From Curtobacterium sp. MCPF17_002 (GTDB lineage: Bacteria > Actinomycetota > Actinomycetes > Actinomycetales > Microbacteriaceae), in assembly GCF_003234115.2 (NCBI RefSeq), contig NZ_CP126251.1, forward strand, positions 3,720,001 through 3,784,000: a stretch of 64,000 nt of DNA. Reading direction: 5' to 3'. A program made the translations under genes and the position numbers. Below are positions 36,502 to 44,837 of the stretch, one piece after another. Numbering within the stretch: position 1 is the stretch's first letter; each line of letters opens with the position of its first letter. The notes under the pieces were generated by a model. It was given only the letters and a program-made list of their open reading frames with translations. It made no database searches and was not told where the DNA came from.

Positions 36502-37419
36502 ATGCCAGACGTCTCCGTCCACCTGGGACCGAACAAGTACGGGAAGGCCGAGAACCGTCTCGTCCGGGTGACCCGCCACGGGGACCGGCACGAGATCGCC
36601 GACCTCACCGTCACCTCGCAGCTCATCGGGCAGGCGTTCGCCGGGTCGTTCACCGCGGGGGACAACTCCCGGATCGTGGCCACGGACACCCAGAAGAACA
36701 CGGTGTTCGCGCTCGCGAAGGAGCATGGCGTGGGCGCCCCGGAGGAGTTCCTCGCGCTGCTCGCCGACCAGTTCACGTCCGAGTTCGACTGGGTCGAGGG
36801 CGGGCTCTGGCAGGCCGAGGTGCACCCGTGGGAGCGCATCGAGGTCGACGGGGAGCCGCACGCCCACTCGTTCCGCCGGACCGGTTCGGGCACGCGACTC
36901 GCGACCGTCCACGTCGAGGGCGGGGAGCGGCACGTCACCGGCGGCGTGCAGGACCTCGTCGTGCTCAAGTCGACCGGGTCCGAGTTCCACGGGTTCCCGC
37001 GGTCGCGGTTCACCACCCTGCCGGAGACCACGGACCGGATCATGGCGACCGAGGTCACCGCGCGCTGGCGCTACCTGCCCGCCGCCGTCGAGGAGGGCAT
37101 CGACTACGACGGGCTGTACGAGGACGTCGTCCGGGTGATGCTCGAGCAGTTCGCGACCGTGCACTCCCTGGCGTTGCAGCAGACCCTGTGGGAGATGGGG
37201 CGCGCGGCGATCACGCTGCGACCCGAGCTCGCCGAGGTGCGCTTCGCGATGCCGAACAAGCACCACTTCGTCGTGGACCTGTCGCCGTTCGGCATGACGA
37301 ACGACAACGAGGTGTTCATCGCGGCCGATCGTCCCTACGGGCTCATCGAGGGGACCGTCGTGCGTGACGGGGCCGTCGAGGCGCCGCAGGCGTGGGAGCA
37401 CCTCCCCGCGTTCGTCTGA
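36502..37419 (+). CDS. uox: Urate oxidase (uricase)
   Basis: Protein of 305 residues, full length. Cofactor-free uricase residues are visible: GPNKYGKAENRL with the catalytic Lys (near residue 14), ATDTQKNTVFALAK with the catalytic Thr (about 55-68), and MPNKHHF with the active-site His. It oxidises urate to 5-hydroxyisourate with oxygen, giving hydrogen peroxide. It follows the UraD-UraH gene by 4 bp, so a single mRNA encodes the full urate-to-allantoin route. No allantoinase is in the window. Confidence 0.97.
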   Translation: MPDVSVHLGPNKYGKAENRLVRVTRHGDRHEIADLTVTSQLIGQAFAGSFTAGDNSRIVATDTQKNTVFALAKEHGVGAPEEFLALLADQFTSEFDWVEGGLWQAEVHPWERIEVDGEPHAHSFRRTGSGTRLATVHVEGGERHVTGGVQDLVVLKSTGSEFHGFPRSRFTTLPETTDRIMATEVTARWRYLPAAVEEGIDYDGLYEDVVRVMLEQFATVHSLALQQTLWEMGRAAITLRPELAEVRFAMPNKHHFVVDLSPFGMTNDNEVFIAADRPYGLIEGTVVRDGAVEAPQAWEHLPAFV

Positions 37420-37498
37420 CGCGCGCGGGGCCGCTGGCCGGGGTTGGCGCTGTCGCCGGACGCATGCCCGCGCCGGCATGCGTCCCCGCCCGCCCCGC

Positions 37499-37558
37499 CG
37501 AGCGGGCGAAATACCCGGGTGCGCTGATGCCCCTACCCGGATGTTTCGCCCGTTCGAC
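37499..37558. repeat. 60-bp inverted-repeat element, copy C1
   Basis: Arms GAGCGGGCGAAATA and TGTTTCGCCCGTTC flank CCGGGTGCG and CCTAC blocks. A second copy lies 127 bp downstream (37626-37685), and similarity extends about 30 bp past each copy. Both are in the 290-bp gap between the convergent urate oxidase and permease genes, in which I see no gene. Confidence 0.85.
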
Positions 37559-37625
37559 TTCGCGGAAGACTGCGGCCCGGCGCTCAGACGTCCCCAGACC
37601 GGGCGAGCGCGGGGGGCGGCACGGT

Positions 37626-37685
37626 CGAGCGGGCGAAATAACCGGGTGCGCCGATGCTCCTACGCGGATATTTCGCCCGTTCGAC
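37626..37685. repeat. 60-bp inverted-repeat element, copy C2
   Basis: The better-preserved copy: GGGCGAAATA (37631-37640) pairs perfectly with TATTTCGCCC (37669-37678), and the arms extend to 15 bp with one mismatch. Sequence after the element runs into the end of the permease gene. It may serve as a hairpin terminator or be a mobile-type small repeat. Confidence 0.85.
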
Positions 37686-37709
37686 TCGCCGGGGGCTGCG
37701 GCCGGGCGC

Positions 37710-39161
37710 TCAGGCGGGGTCGGAAGCGCGGGCTCGCTCCTCGCGCGCCAGGTCCTCCCGCGGAGCCTGCGCGTGCGGGAGCGCGATCGGCGCCGTGGAC
37801 CGCACCCCGTCGTACGAGCCGACCGCCGGGTCCTCGCCGTACCGCTGTGCGACCGACCGCGACCCGAGCAGCAGGTTGAGCAGGATCGCCGCGACGGCCC
37901 CGGCCGAGATCCCCGAGTCGAAGACCAGCGTGAACCAGGTCGGGAACTGCCCGTAGATCGACGGCGCGACGGTGGGCAGCAGCGCGATGCCGAGCGGGAG
38001 CGCCACGACGAGCACGTTCCGGTTGTCGAACCGCACTTTCGACAGGGTCCGGATGCCACTCGCCGCGACCATGCCGAACAGGGCGATGCCGGCACCGCCG
38101 AGGACCGCGTGTGGGATCGCCTCGACCACCGCGGCGACCTTCGGCACCAGACCGAGCACCACGAGGATGCCGCCGGCCGCCGTCGCCACGTACCGGGAGC
38201 GCACGCCCGTCAGCGCCACGAGCCCGACGTTCTGCGCGAACGCCGTGTACGGGAACGTGTTGAACACGCCGCCCACGACGGTGCCGAGCCCGTCCGCGCG
38301 GAGACCGTCGGCGAGCGTGCGCTTCGAGACCGGTCGACCGGTGACCTCGCCGACCGCGATCATGTCGCCGGTCGTCTCGGTCATGATCACGAGGCCGACG
38401 ACGAGCATCGACACGATCGAGGCGATGTCGAACGTCGGCAGCCCGAAGTGGAACGGCGTCACGAACGCGAACCAGGACGCCTCCCCGATCCCCGACCCGT
38501 CGACCATGCCGGGCACGACGAGCGCGACGACCGTGCCGAGGAGCAGCCCGGCCAGCACGGAGACGCGGGCGAGACCGCGCGGCGCGAACCGTTCCACCAG
38601 GACGATGGCGAGCAGCACCCCGGCGGCGAACGCCACGTCGAGCGGGTCCGCGGCGCCGTCCTTCCCGCCGTCGGTGACCCAGCCCGCGGCGACGCTCATG
38701 AGGGACAGCCCGATGATGAGGATCACGGTGCCGGTGACGATCGGCGGGAACAGCCGGACGAGTTGCGCGAACCACGGCGCGACCACCACCATGAACACGC
38801 CGCAGGCGATCGTCGCGCCGTAGACCGCGGTGATCCCGTGCTGCGTGCCGATCGCGATCATCGGGCCGACGGCGGCGAACGTGACGCCCTGCACGAGCGG
38901 CAGCCGGACGCCGAAGCGCCAGAACCCGACGGACTGCACGATCGTGGCGAGTCCGGCGACGAACAGGTCGGCGCTGATGAGGAACGCCAGGTCCGCACTG
39001 CCGAAGCCCAGCGCCCCGCCGACGATGAGCGGGACGGCGATCGCGCCCGCGTACATCGCGAGGACGTGCTGCAGCCCGAGCGGCAGCAGTCGCGCGAGCG
39101 GTGGGACGGTGTCGACGCCGTCCTCGGTCGGTGTCGTGCGCGGTGTCTTCGTGGTCGTCAT
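37710..39161 (-). CDS. NCS2-family urate/xanthine permease
   Basis: Protein of 483 residues with about 14 membrane segments. Signature parts: LQHVLAMYAGAIAVPLIVGGAL in helix 1 (with the QH pair), VTGRPVSKRTLADGLRADGLGT, and QNVGLVALTGVRSR, the purine-specific motif of the nucleobase-ascorbate family. Beside the urate enzymes, urate import is the likely job. TAGCGT at 39202-39207 (minus) gives a leader of about 30-40 nt. The C-terminus is charged. Confidence 0.93.
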   Translation of the reverse strand: MTTTKTPRTTPTEDGVDTVPPLARLLPLGLQHVLAMYAGAIAVPLIVGGALGFGSADLAFLISADLFVAGLATIVQSVGFWRFGVRLPLVQGVTFAAVGPMIAIGTQHGITAVYGATIACGVFMVVVAPWFAQLVRLFPPIVTGTVILIIGLSLMSVAAGWVTDGGKDGAADPLDVAFAAGVLLAIVLVERFAPRGLARVSVLAGLLLGTVVALVVPGMVDGSGIGEASWFAFVTPFHFGLPTFDIASIVSMLVVGLVIMTETTGDMIAVGEVTGRPVSKRTLADGLRADGLGTVVGGVFNTFPYTAFAQNVGLVALTGVRSRYVATAAGGILVVLGLVPKVAAVVEAIPHAVLGGAGIALFGMVAASGIRTLSKVRFDNRNVLVVALPLGIALLPTVAPSIYGQFPTWFTLVFDSGISAGAVAAILLNLLLGSRSVAQRYGEDPAVGSYDGVRSTAPIALPHAQAPREDLAREERARASDPA

Positions 39162-39201
39162 GGCGCTGCCCCTCGCGGTCGGTGGATTCCCTGTCCTCCG
39201 G

Positions 39202-39225
39202 ACGCTATGCAGCCCGTGTTTCCCC
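39202..39225 (-). promoter_or_regulatory. Promoter and candidate operator of the urate permease gene
   Basis: TAGCGT (39202-39207) on the minus strand is the -10 box. GGGGAAACACGGG (39213-39225) lies immediately upstream and shares GGGAAAC with the urate operon promoter at 35649-35655, suggesting one regulator for transport and catabolism. Confidence 0.35.
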
Positions 39226-39285
39226 GGGATGACGGGCGTGGGTCGCGTCGATCACCCGGCCGACGCCCGAAACGCACCCCCGGAC

Positions 39286-39327
39286 GGCCTGGAGGCGCGG
39301 TGCCAGCCGGCACCGCGCCTCCGGGCC
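39286..39327. repeat. GGAGGCGCG palindrome, copy 4
   Basis: Arms GGCCTGGAGGCGCGGTGCC and GGCACCGCGCCTCCGGGCC with a short AGCC centre, 13 bp after the aldo/keto reductase stop (minus strand) and upstream of the urate permease promoter. Confidence 0.88.
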
Positions 39328-39340
39328 GGGGGTTGTCGCG

Positions 39341-40327
39341 TCAGCGACCGATGGTCGACATGTCCGGGTACCGGTCGCCCGTCGGGACGGGCAGCGCCGA
39401 CAAGCGGGCGATCTGGTCGTCGGTGAGGGTGAGTTCCGCGGCACCGACGTTCTCCTCGAGGCGGGAGACCCGCTTCGTGCCGGGGATCGGGACGACGTCG
39501 TCGCCCTGGGCCAGCAGCCACGCGAGCGACACCTGCGCCGGGGTCCCGCCGACCTCGGTGGCGATCTCCCGCACGGCGTCGACGATGCGCATGTTCTGCG
39601 CGAACGCCTCCTGCTGGAAACGCGGGTTCGCCAGGCGGAAGTCGTCGGAGTCGAGGTCGGACGGCTTCGTGATCGCACCGGTCAGGAACCCGCGGCCGAG
39701 CGGCGAGTACGGCACCAGGCCGATGCCGAGTTCGCGGAGGGTGTCGAGCACCTCGCCCTCGGGGTCACGCGTCCAGAGCGAGTACTCGCTCTGGAGCGCC
39801 GTGATCGGGTGGACGGCATGGGCCTTCCGGATCGTCGCGGCGCTCGCCTCGGAGAGTCCGATGTGGCGGATCTTGCCCTCCTGGACGAAGCCGGCGAGCT
39901 GGCCGACGATGTCCTCGATCGGTACCGCCGGGTCGACGCGGTGCTGGTAGTAGAGGTCGATGTGGTCGGTGCCGAGCCGGCGGAGCGATCCCTCGAGCGC
40001 CTCCCGGACGGACTCGGGAGCGCTCGAGATGCCGCGCTCGGTGCTCGGCGACGTCTCGCCGGGCTGGTGGGTGATGAGGCCGAACTTCGTCGCGATGACG
40101 ACGTCGTCGCGACGGCCCTCGAGTGCCCGCCGCAGCAGGTCCTCGTTCGTGTAGGGGCCGTACGCCTCGGCGGTGTCGAACAGGGTGACGCCGAGGTCGA
40201 TCGCGCGGTGGATGGTGCGGATCGACTCGTCGTCGTCGGTGCCGGCGCCCGTGTAGAAGGCGCTCATGCCCATGGTGCCGAGGCCGATCGGGCCGACCTC
40301 GAGGTCTGCGAGCTTGCGTGTCTGCAT
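39341..40327 (-). CDS. Aldo/keto reductase, paralogue 1
   Basis: Protein of 328 residues of the AKR13-like group. Catalytic tetrad: Asp and Tyr in [17 protein letters not shown] (about 49-65), Lys in VVIATKFG (about 78-84), His in LYYQHRVDP (about 124). NADP contacts appear near [16 protein letters not shown]. It reduces aldehydes or ketones; the substrate is unknown. TAGACC stands 7 nt before ATG 40327. Confidence 0.93.
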   Translation of the reverse strand: MQTRKLADLEVGPIGLGTMGMSAFYTGAGTDDDESIRTIHRAIDLGVTLFDTAEAYGPYTNEDLLRRALEGRRDDVVIATKFGLITHQPGETSPSTERGISSAPESVREALEGSLRRLGTDHIDLYYQHRVDPAVPIEDIVGQLAGFVQEGKIRHIGLSEASAATIRKAHAVHPITALQSEYSLWTRDPEGEVLDTLRELGIGLVPYSPLGRGFLTGAITKPSDLDSDDFRLANPRFQQEAFAQNMRIVDAVREIATEVGGTPAQVSLAWLLAQGDDVVPIPGTKRVSRLEENVGAAELTLTDDQIARLSALPVPTGDRYPDMSTIGR

Positions 40328-40456
40328 GCGTGCAGGTCTACTCCGGTGTCCTCGGTTGGAGGGAGGCACTGACCGTGCCGGTCAGACTGCGGTCAGGTTG
40401 GTGCGGATCCTCCAAGGTCTCCCACCGGTGTCGCCCGGTGCTGGTGTGATCAGGGC

Positions 40457-40999
40457 GTGAACCTGTACTTCCGACTGTTCCTACTGCAGTTGCGCACCCG
40501 GCTCCGCCCAGCGATCGGCGGGCGTCGTCCGTCGCTCTGGGACGAGGTCCGTACCCCGTTCCGCGTGACCCTGACCGACCTCGACCCGCTGCGGCACGTC
40601 AACAACGGGAAGTACCTGTCGATGCTCGACCTCGGCCGGCTCGACCTCATGCTGCGGTCGGGCTTCTGGGGCGAGATCGCCGAGCGCGGGTGGTACCCGG
40701 TCGTGTCCGCGCAGACGATCACCTACAAGCGGTCGCTGACGCTCGGGCAGCGCTTCGAACTCGTGACGCGGGTGCTCGGGTTGGACGACCGGGCCGCGTA
40801 CCTGGAGCAGACGTTCGTCCGGCGCGGAACCGTGGTCGCGCGTGCCGTCGTGCAGGCGCGCTTCTTGCGGAGGGCCGGCGGGACGGTGACGCCGTCGGAG
40901 CTGCTCGAGGCGGCGGGCAGCGCGGACCACGACCTGACGTTGCCGGAGTGGGTGCACGATTGGGCCGGAGCGACGCGGATCAGCAGCACGACCGAGTGA
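40457..40999 (+). CDS. Acyl-CoA thioesterase-like hotdog protein
   Basis: Protein of 180 residues with the 4HBT hotdog pattern: VTLTDLDPLRHVNNGKYLSMLDLGRLDLM (about 37-65), where Asp before PLRHVNN is the usual catalytic position, and a sheet FELVTRVLGLDDRAAYLEQTFVRRG. A basic, hydrophobic N-terminal 25 residues may touch the membrane. It would hydrolyse acyl-CoA or acyl-carrier thioesters. GTG start with TGTGAT 6 nt upstream. Confidence 0.87.
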   Translation: MNLYFRLFLLQLRTRLRPAIGGRRPSLWDEVRTPFRVTLTDLDPLRHVNNGKYLSMLDLGRLDLMLRSGFWGEIAERGWYPVVSAQTITYKRSLTLGQRFELVTRVLGLDDRAAYLEQTFVRRGTVVARAVVQARFLRRAGGTVTPSELLEAAGSADHDLTLPEWVHDWAGATRISSTTE

Positions 41000-41064
41000 G
41001 GGCAGGGGCACAGCCAGTATTCCAGATGTTGACGGATGCGGGCGTCGTCGCTAGGTTCCCGTCC

Positions 41065-41316
41065 ATGACCAAGCTCCTCACGAACCCGCTGATCGCGGTC
41101 GTCGTCTCGGTCGGTGCCCTCGTCGCCGGGGCGACCGTCGCGGCGGAGACGGCCGGCTCCCCGGATCAGTGGGCCGGAGCCCTCGTCCTCGGCCTCGTCG
41201 CCGGTGCAGGGGGCTGCTGGGTCGGAACGACCATCCGCGTCCGTCGGCGGAACGTGGCCGGTCGGCCAGCGGATCTCACCCGCCCGACGGACGGCGGGGC
41301 GCCCCAGGCGGCGTAG
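41065..41316 (+). CDS. Small membrane protein
   Basis: Protein of 83 residues with two hydrophobic segments (about 8-30 and 36-55) joined by a short Ser/Pro/Asp loop, then a basic tail (TTIRVRRRNVAGRP). No family recognised. TAGGTT stands 7 nt before the ATG, supporting real expression. It precedes the flavoenzyme gene by 9 bp. Confidence 0.72.
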   Translation: MTKLLTNPLIAVVVSVGALVAGATVAAETAGSPDQWAGALVLGLVAGAGGCWVGTTIRVRRRNVAGRPADLTRPTDGGAPQAA

Positions 41317-41325
41317 ACAGGTCGG

Positions 41326-42900
41326 GTGACCGAACCAGATTCCGACCACCGGACCCCCGCGACCACCCGGCGCGTGCTGCTCGCCGGGGGAGTGGGACTC
41401 GGGATCGCCGGGGTCCTGGCAGCGTGCTCACGGCCGGGTCCGTCGCCGTCGCCATCGCCGTCCGCGACCACGACGACGACCCCGAGCCCGACCGGTACCC
41501 GGACGGCCAGCCCGACGCCCGGCGGCCCGGACTCGTGGGATGCCCTGGCCGCCGCCGTCTCCGGTCGGCTGCTCCGCTCCGGGTCGAACGGGTGGAACAC
41601 CGCACGGCTCGTCGAGAACCCCCGGTACGACGACGCCGACCCGCAGGGGATCCTCCGCGCCACGGGGACGGCGGATGTGCAGGCCGGGCTGGCCTTCGCC
41701 CGCAACACGCGCACCCCCGTGGCGCTCCGAGCGGGCGGCCACTCGTACACGGGCTGGTCCGCCGGCGGTGCGAGCGGCACCGACGTCCCGCGCTCGCTGG
41801 TGATCAGCACGCAGGACCTCGACCAGGTCGAGCTGCACGACGACGGCACGGTGGCGATCGGCCCGGGCGCGCAACTCGGCGACGTGTACGCCACCCTCGC
41901 GAAGGCCGGACGGGCGATCGGCGCGGGGTCCTGCCCGACGGTCGGCATCGGCGGCCTCACGCTCGGCGGCGGCGTCGGAGTGCTCGTACGCTCCTTCGGC
42001 CTCACCTGCGACCAACTGACCGGCGTGACCCTCGTCACGCCGGACGGCACCGTGCACGAGATCTCCGCGACCGCCGAACCGGACCTGTTCTGGGCCTGCC
42101 GGGGCGGCGGTGGTGGAACGGTCGGCGTCGTGACCGCGCTGACCTACCGGACGCAGACCGCGCCTCCCGTCCTCCTCTTCCGCATCACCTTCGCGTGGTC
42201 GGCCGCCGCTGCCGTCGTGCGTGCCTGGCAGGACTGGGCGCCCACCGCGGACAAGCAGTTGTGGTCAACGCTCAAGTTGCTGAACGGCACTCGGCACACG
42301 GCCCCCACCGTCACCGTGACCGGCGTCTGGACCGGTTCGAAGACCGGCGCGGACACCACCGTCGACGGTTTCATCCGCGCGACAGGTGCGAAGCCGCTCG
42401 CGCACACCGCACAGCAGCTGACGTACGGCGCGGCGATGTCGGCACTCGCCGGGAAGCCGCAGCGGGTGTCCCAGGCGGCCACGTCGTCGATCGGGACCGC
42501 GAAGCTGACCGACGCGCAGATCGACACCCTCGTGCAGCACGCAGCGGCGGCGGGCGACGTGTCCGGCAACCGGGAGGGCGGCGTCGCCCTCGACGCCCTC
42601 GGCGGTGCCGTGTCGGAGGTCGGCCGGACCGACTCAGCGTTCCCGTGGCGGGATGCCCTGATGACCGTGCAGTACACCGCGGTCTTCGCGGACGGTGCGG
42701 ACCCGGCGCCGTTCGACGCGTACGTGCGGGGGTTCCGGAAGGCGATGCGGCCGGCCTGGGGTGACGCGGCGTACGCGAACTACTGCGACGCGGCGATCAC
42801 GGACCCGGCGGACTACTTCGACGTGAACGCCTCGCGGCTGCACCGCATCGCGGAGCAGGCGGACCCGACGGGGGTGCTGGCGCAGCCGCACTGGGTGTGA
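41326..42900 (+). CDS. Secreted BBE-type FAD-linked oxidase
   Basis: Protein of 524 residues. A Tat-like start (TTRRVLLAGGVGLGIAGVLAAC) ends in a lipobox Cys (near residue 34), followed by a Ser/Pro/Thr linker. The FAD domain has RAGGHSYTG with the His for covalent FAD, and GAGSCPTVGIGGL with the Cys, so bicovalent FAD is expected; the C-terminal BBE motif is YANYCDAAI. Such enzymes oxidise sugars or secondary metabolites outside the cell, producing peroxide. GTG start with TAGACA 6 nt upstream. Confidence 0.92.
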   Translation: MTEPDSDHRTPATTRRVLLAGGVGLGIAGVLAACSRPGPSPSPSPSATTTTTPSPTGTRTASPTPGGPDSWDALAAAVSGRLLRSGSNGWNTARLVENPRYDDADPQGILRATGTADVQAGLAFARNTRTPVALRAGGHSYTGWSAGGASGTDVPRSLVISTQDLDQVELHDDGTVAIGPGAQLGDVYATLAKAGRAIGAGSCPTVGIGGLTLGGGVGVLVRSFGLTCDQLTGVTLVTPDGTVHEISATAEPDLFWACRGGGGGTVGVVTALTYRTQTAPPVLLFRITFAWSAAAAVVRAWQDWAPTADKQLWSTLKLLNGTRHTAPTVTVTGVWTGSKTGADTTVDGFIRATGAKPLAHTAQQLTYGAAMSALAGKPQRVSQAATSSIGTAKLTDAQIDTLVQHAAAAGDVSGNREGGVALDALGGAVSEVGRTDSAFPWRDALMTVQYTAVFADGADPAPFDAYVRGFRKAMRPAWGDAAYANYCDAAITDPADYFDVNASRLHRIAEQADPTGVLAQPHWV

Positions 42901-42972
42901 GGGGAGCGCCGGGTGGCCGGGGTGCGCCGGGGTGACGCCGGGGTGGCGCCGGGTGGCCGGGGTGGCGCCGGG

Positions 42973-43073
42973 GTGAGATCGCACTTCGGCGGCGACCGGC
43001 GCGCTGGTCGGCCGCGAAAGTGCGATCTCACCACCGAGCACGGGACAGCCCGGCCGCGAAAGTGCGATCTCAC
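42973..43073. repeat. Hairpin repeat with 14-bp GTGAGATCGCACTT arms
   Basis: GTGAGATCGCACTT at 42973-42986 has two perfect inverted partners, AAGTGCGATCTCAC at 43018-43031 and 43060-43073. The left arm can pair with either, giving alternative hairpins. It is flanked by GCCGGGGTG-type repeats on the left (42906-42972) and GCC/ACC triplet repeats on the right (43075-43135). The 261-bp gap holds nothing else. Confidence 0.85.
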
Positions 43074-43161
43074 CTCCGCCACCGCCGCCGCCGCCACCGC
43101 CACCACCGCCGCCGCCGCCGCAACCACCGCCGCGGAGCGCGGGTCGCCCTACGATGACCGC

Positions 43162-43746
43162 ATGGACGCCGAGGACCTCGTACTGCCGGACGCCGCAGCG
43201 TGGCGCGCCTGGCTCGACGACCACGAGGACGAACCGGACGGGGTGTGGCTCGTCCTCGCGAAGAAGGGCACCACGGAGCCGACGACCCTGAGCTACGACC
43301 AGGCGCTCGACGAGGCGCTCTGCTCCGGGTGGATCGACGGGCAGAAGCGCGGGCGGGACGAGGCGACCTTCCGGCAGCGGTTCACCCCGCGTCGGAAGGC
43401 CTCCCTGTGGTCGCAGCGGAACATCGGCCTCGTCGCGACCCTGATCGCCGAGGGACGGATGCGCGATCGGGGCCGGTCGGAGATCGACCGCGCGAAGGGC
43501 GACGGCCGGTGGGATCGCGCGTACGCGGGCGCTGCGACCGCCGCCGTGCCGGAGGACCTGCGGGCGGCGCTCGACGCGTCTCCCGCCGCGGCAGCGCTGT
43601 TCGCCGAACTCGACGCCACGAACCGGTACGCGGTGGTGCACAGGATCGTCACGGCGCCGAGTGCCACGGCTCGGACGAACCGGCTGACGAAGCTCGTCGG
43701 CGGCCTGGAGCGAGGCGAGACCCCCTACCCGCGGCGCGAGCGCTGA
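43162..43746 (+). CDS. YdeI/OmpD-associated-family protein
   Basis: Protein of 194 residues. The domain spans WRAWLDDHEDEPDGVWLVLAKKG, SYDQALDEALCSGWIDGQKRG and FTPRRKASLWSQRNIGLVATLIAEGRM, standard for the family; a C-terminal helix pair follows. Function is poorly known (links to stress and antimicrobial peptide response in some bacteria). TACGAT lies 6 nt before ATG 43162. It follows a repeat-rich gap. Confidence 0.88.
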   Translation: MDAEDLVLPDAAAWRAWLDDHEDEPDGVWLVLAKKGTTEPTTLSYDQALDEALCSGWIDGQKRGRDEATFRQRFTPRRKASLWSQRNIGLVATLIAEGRMRDRGRSEIDRAKGDGRWDRAYAGAATAAVPEDLRAALDASPAAAALFAELDATNRYAVVHRIVTAPSATARTNRLTKLVGGLERGETPYPRRER

Positions 43747-43812
43747 CGCGAAGCGCCAGCGCGAACGCGAAGCGCCACCGCGAACGCGAACGCGAAGCGC
43801 CAGCGCTAGCGC
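43747..43812. repeat. Low-complexity GCGAAGCGCCAGC repeats between convergent genes
   Basis: Alternating units GCGAAGCGCCAGC and GCGAAC fill the gap after the YdeI gene and end inside the last codons of the opposing exonuclease-phosphatase gene (stop at 43806-43808). CGCTAGCG near the end is a small palindrome. Confidence 0.75.
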
Positions 43813-44729
43813 GCCCGGACCCCGACCTCGAGCCCCCGGTGGTCGCTCCCGTTCGCCGGGAGGACCTCCGTCGACGTGGTGTCGAGCCCGCGCACGAACA
43901 CGTGGTCGATCCGCACGACCGGCAGCTGTGCCGGCCAGGTGAACCGGAAGCCGCCACCCTCGTCGAGCATCCCGGTGAGGGGCAGCATCTTCGGGTCCTT
44001 CGAGCCGCCGTTGAAGTCACCGGCGACCACCAGGCGTGCGGCGCCGTCGGCCCGGACCGCCGTCGCGAGCGCGGTCAGCATCGTCGGCCGGCCGTCCTCA
44101 CCGCCGAGGCGGAGCGAGTCCATGTGCACGACGTACAGCCGGACGTCGCCCAGCTCGGTGTCGACGGTGACCCGGAGCGCACGTGCCCAGCCCAGGCCGA
44201 GCGTCATGGGTTCCCCGTCGCTGAGTGCGGTGCGGCTCCACACGCCGATGGAACCGACGCGGTAGTGGTGCGGGTACCGCTCGTCGAGCACACCCGAGAC
44301 CGCGGTGCCGGAGTCGGCGGTGAGTTCCTCGAGTGCGATGACGTCCGGCTTCCGGGACGCGATCGACCGCGCGGTCGCCGCGGGGTCCGTGTTCGCCGCC
44401 TCGACGTTCTCGGTGACGATGGACAGCTGCGCCGGCCCGGACGCCGCCGGCACGAGCACCCCGGGCAGGATCGCGAACGCCCACGCCGCCACGAACGCGA
44501 CCGACAGCAGGGCGAGCCGCTTCGACCGGGTGCCGAGTGCGATCACCGCGACGGGGATCAGCAGGACCGCGAGCCAGGGCAGGAGCGATCCGACGACCGA
44601 CCCCGCGGTGCCGAGGACACCGAGCACGGCGGGGAGGACGAGGACGACGATCCCGGCGAACAGCACGACCCCGACGACACCGATGACGAGCGAGCGGCCG
44701 GGACTCCGTCGTGGGGAACGGAAGGGCAC
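43806..44729 (-). CDS. Membrane-anchored endonuclease/exonuclease/phosphatase protein
   Basis: Protein of 307 residues. Three N-terminal membrane helices (about 12-90) are followed by an EEP catalytic domain: LSIVTENVEA, DVIALEELT (catalytic Glu), YVVHMDSL, LVVAGDFNGG (Asp/Asn) and GSDHRGLEV (final Asp/His). The catalytic part lies outside the cell and could act on DNA, phosphoesters or lipids. GTG 44729 is supported by TATGCT 6 nt upstream. Confidence 0.9.
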   Translation of the reverse strand: MPFRSPRRSPGRSLVIGVVGVVLFAGIVVLVLPAVLGVLGTAGSVVGSLLPWLAVLLIPVAVIALGTRSKRLALLSVAFVAAWAFAILPGVLVPAASGPAQLSIVTENVEAANTDPAATARSIASRKPDVIALEELTADSGTAVSGVLDERYPHHYRVGSIGVWSRTALSDGEPMTLGLGWARALRVTVDTELGDVRLYVVHMDSLRLGGEDGRPTMLTALATAVRADGAARLVVAGDFNGGSKDPKMLPLTGMLDEGGGFRFTWPAQLPVVRIDHVFVRGLDTTSTEVLPANGSDHRGLEVGVRAR

Positions 44730-44837
44730 CCGAGGAGCATACGAAGCCGATCTGACAGCGGCCGGGGACACGATCCGGGCAGCGCGTGGGGGACACCGTT
44801 CCAGGGACCGCTGACGCGCCGGGCGTAGACCGGGGAC

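Noticed and set aside
43075-43135. GCC/ACC triplet run as a coding Pro/Ala-rich N-terminus of the YdeI gene
   Set aside because: The run lies upstream of a TACGAT box placed 6 nt before ATG 43162, so it is better read as non-coding repeat.
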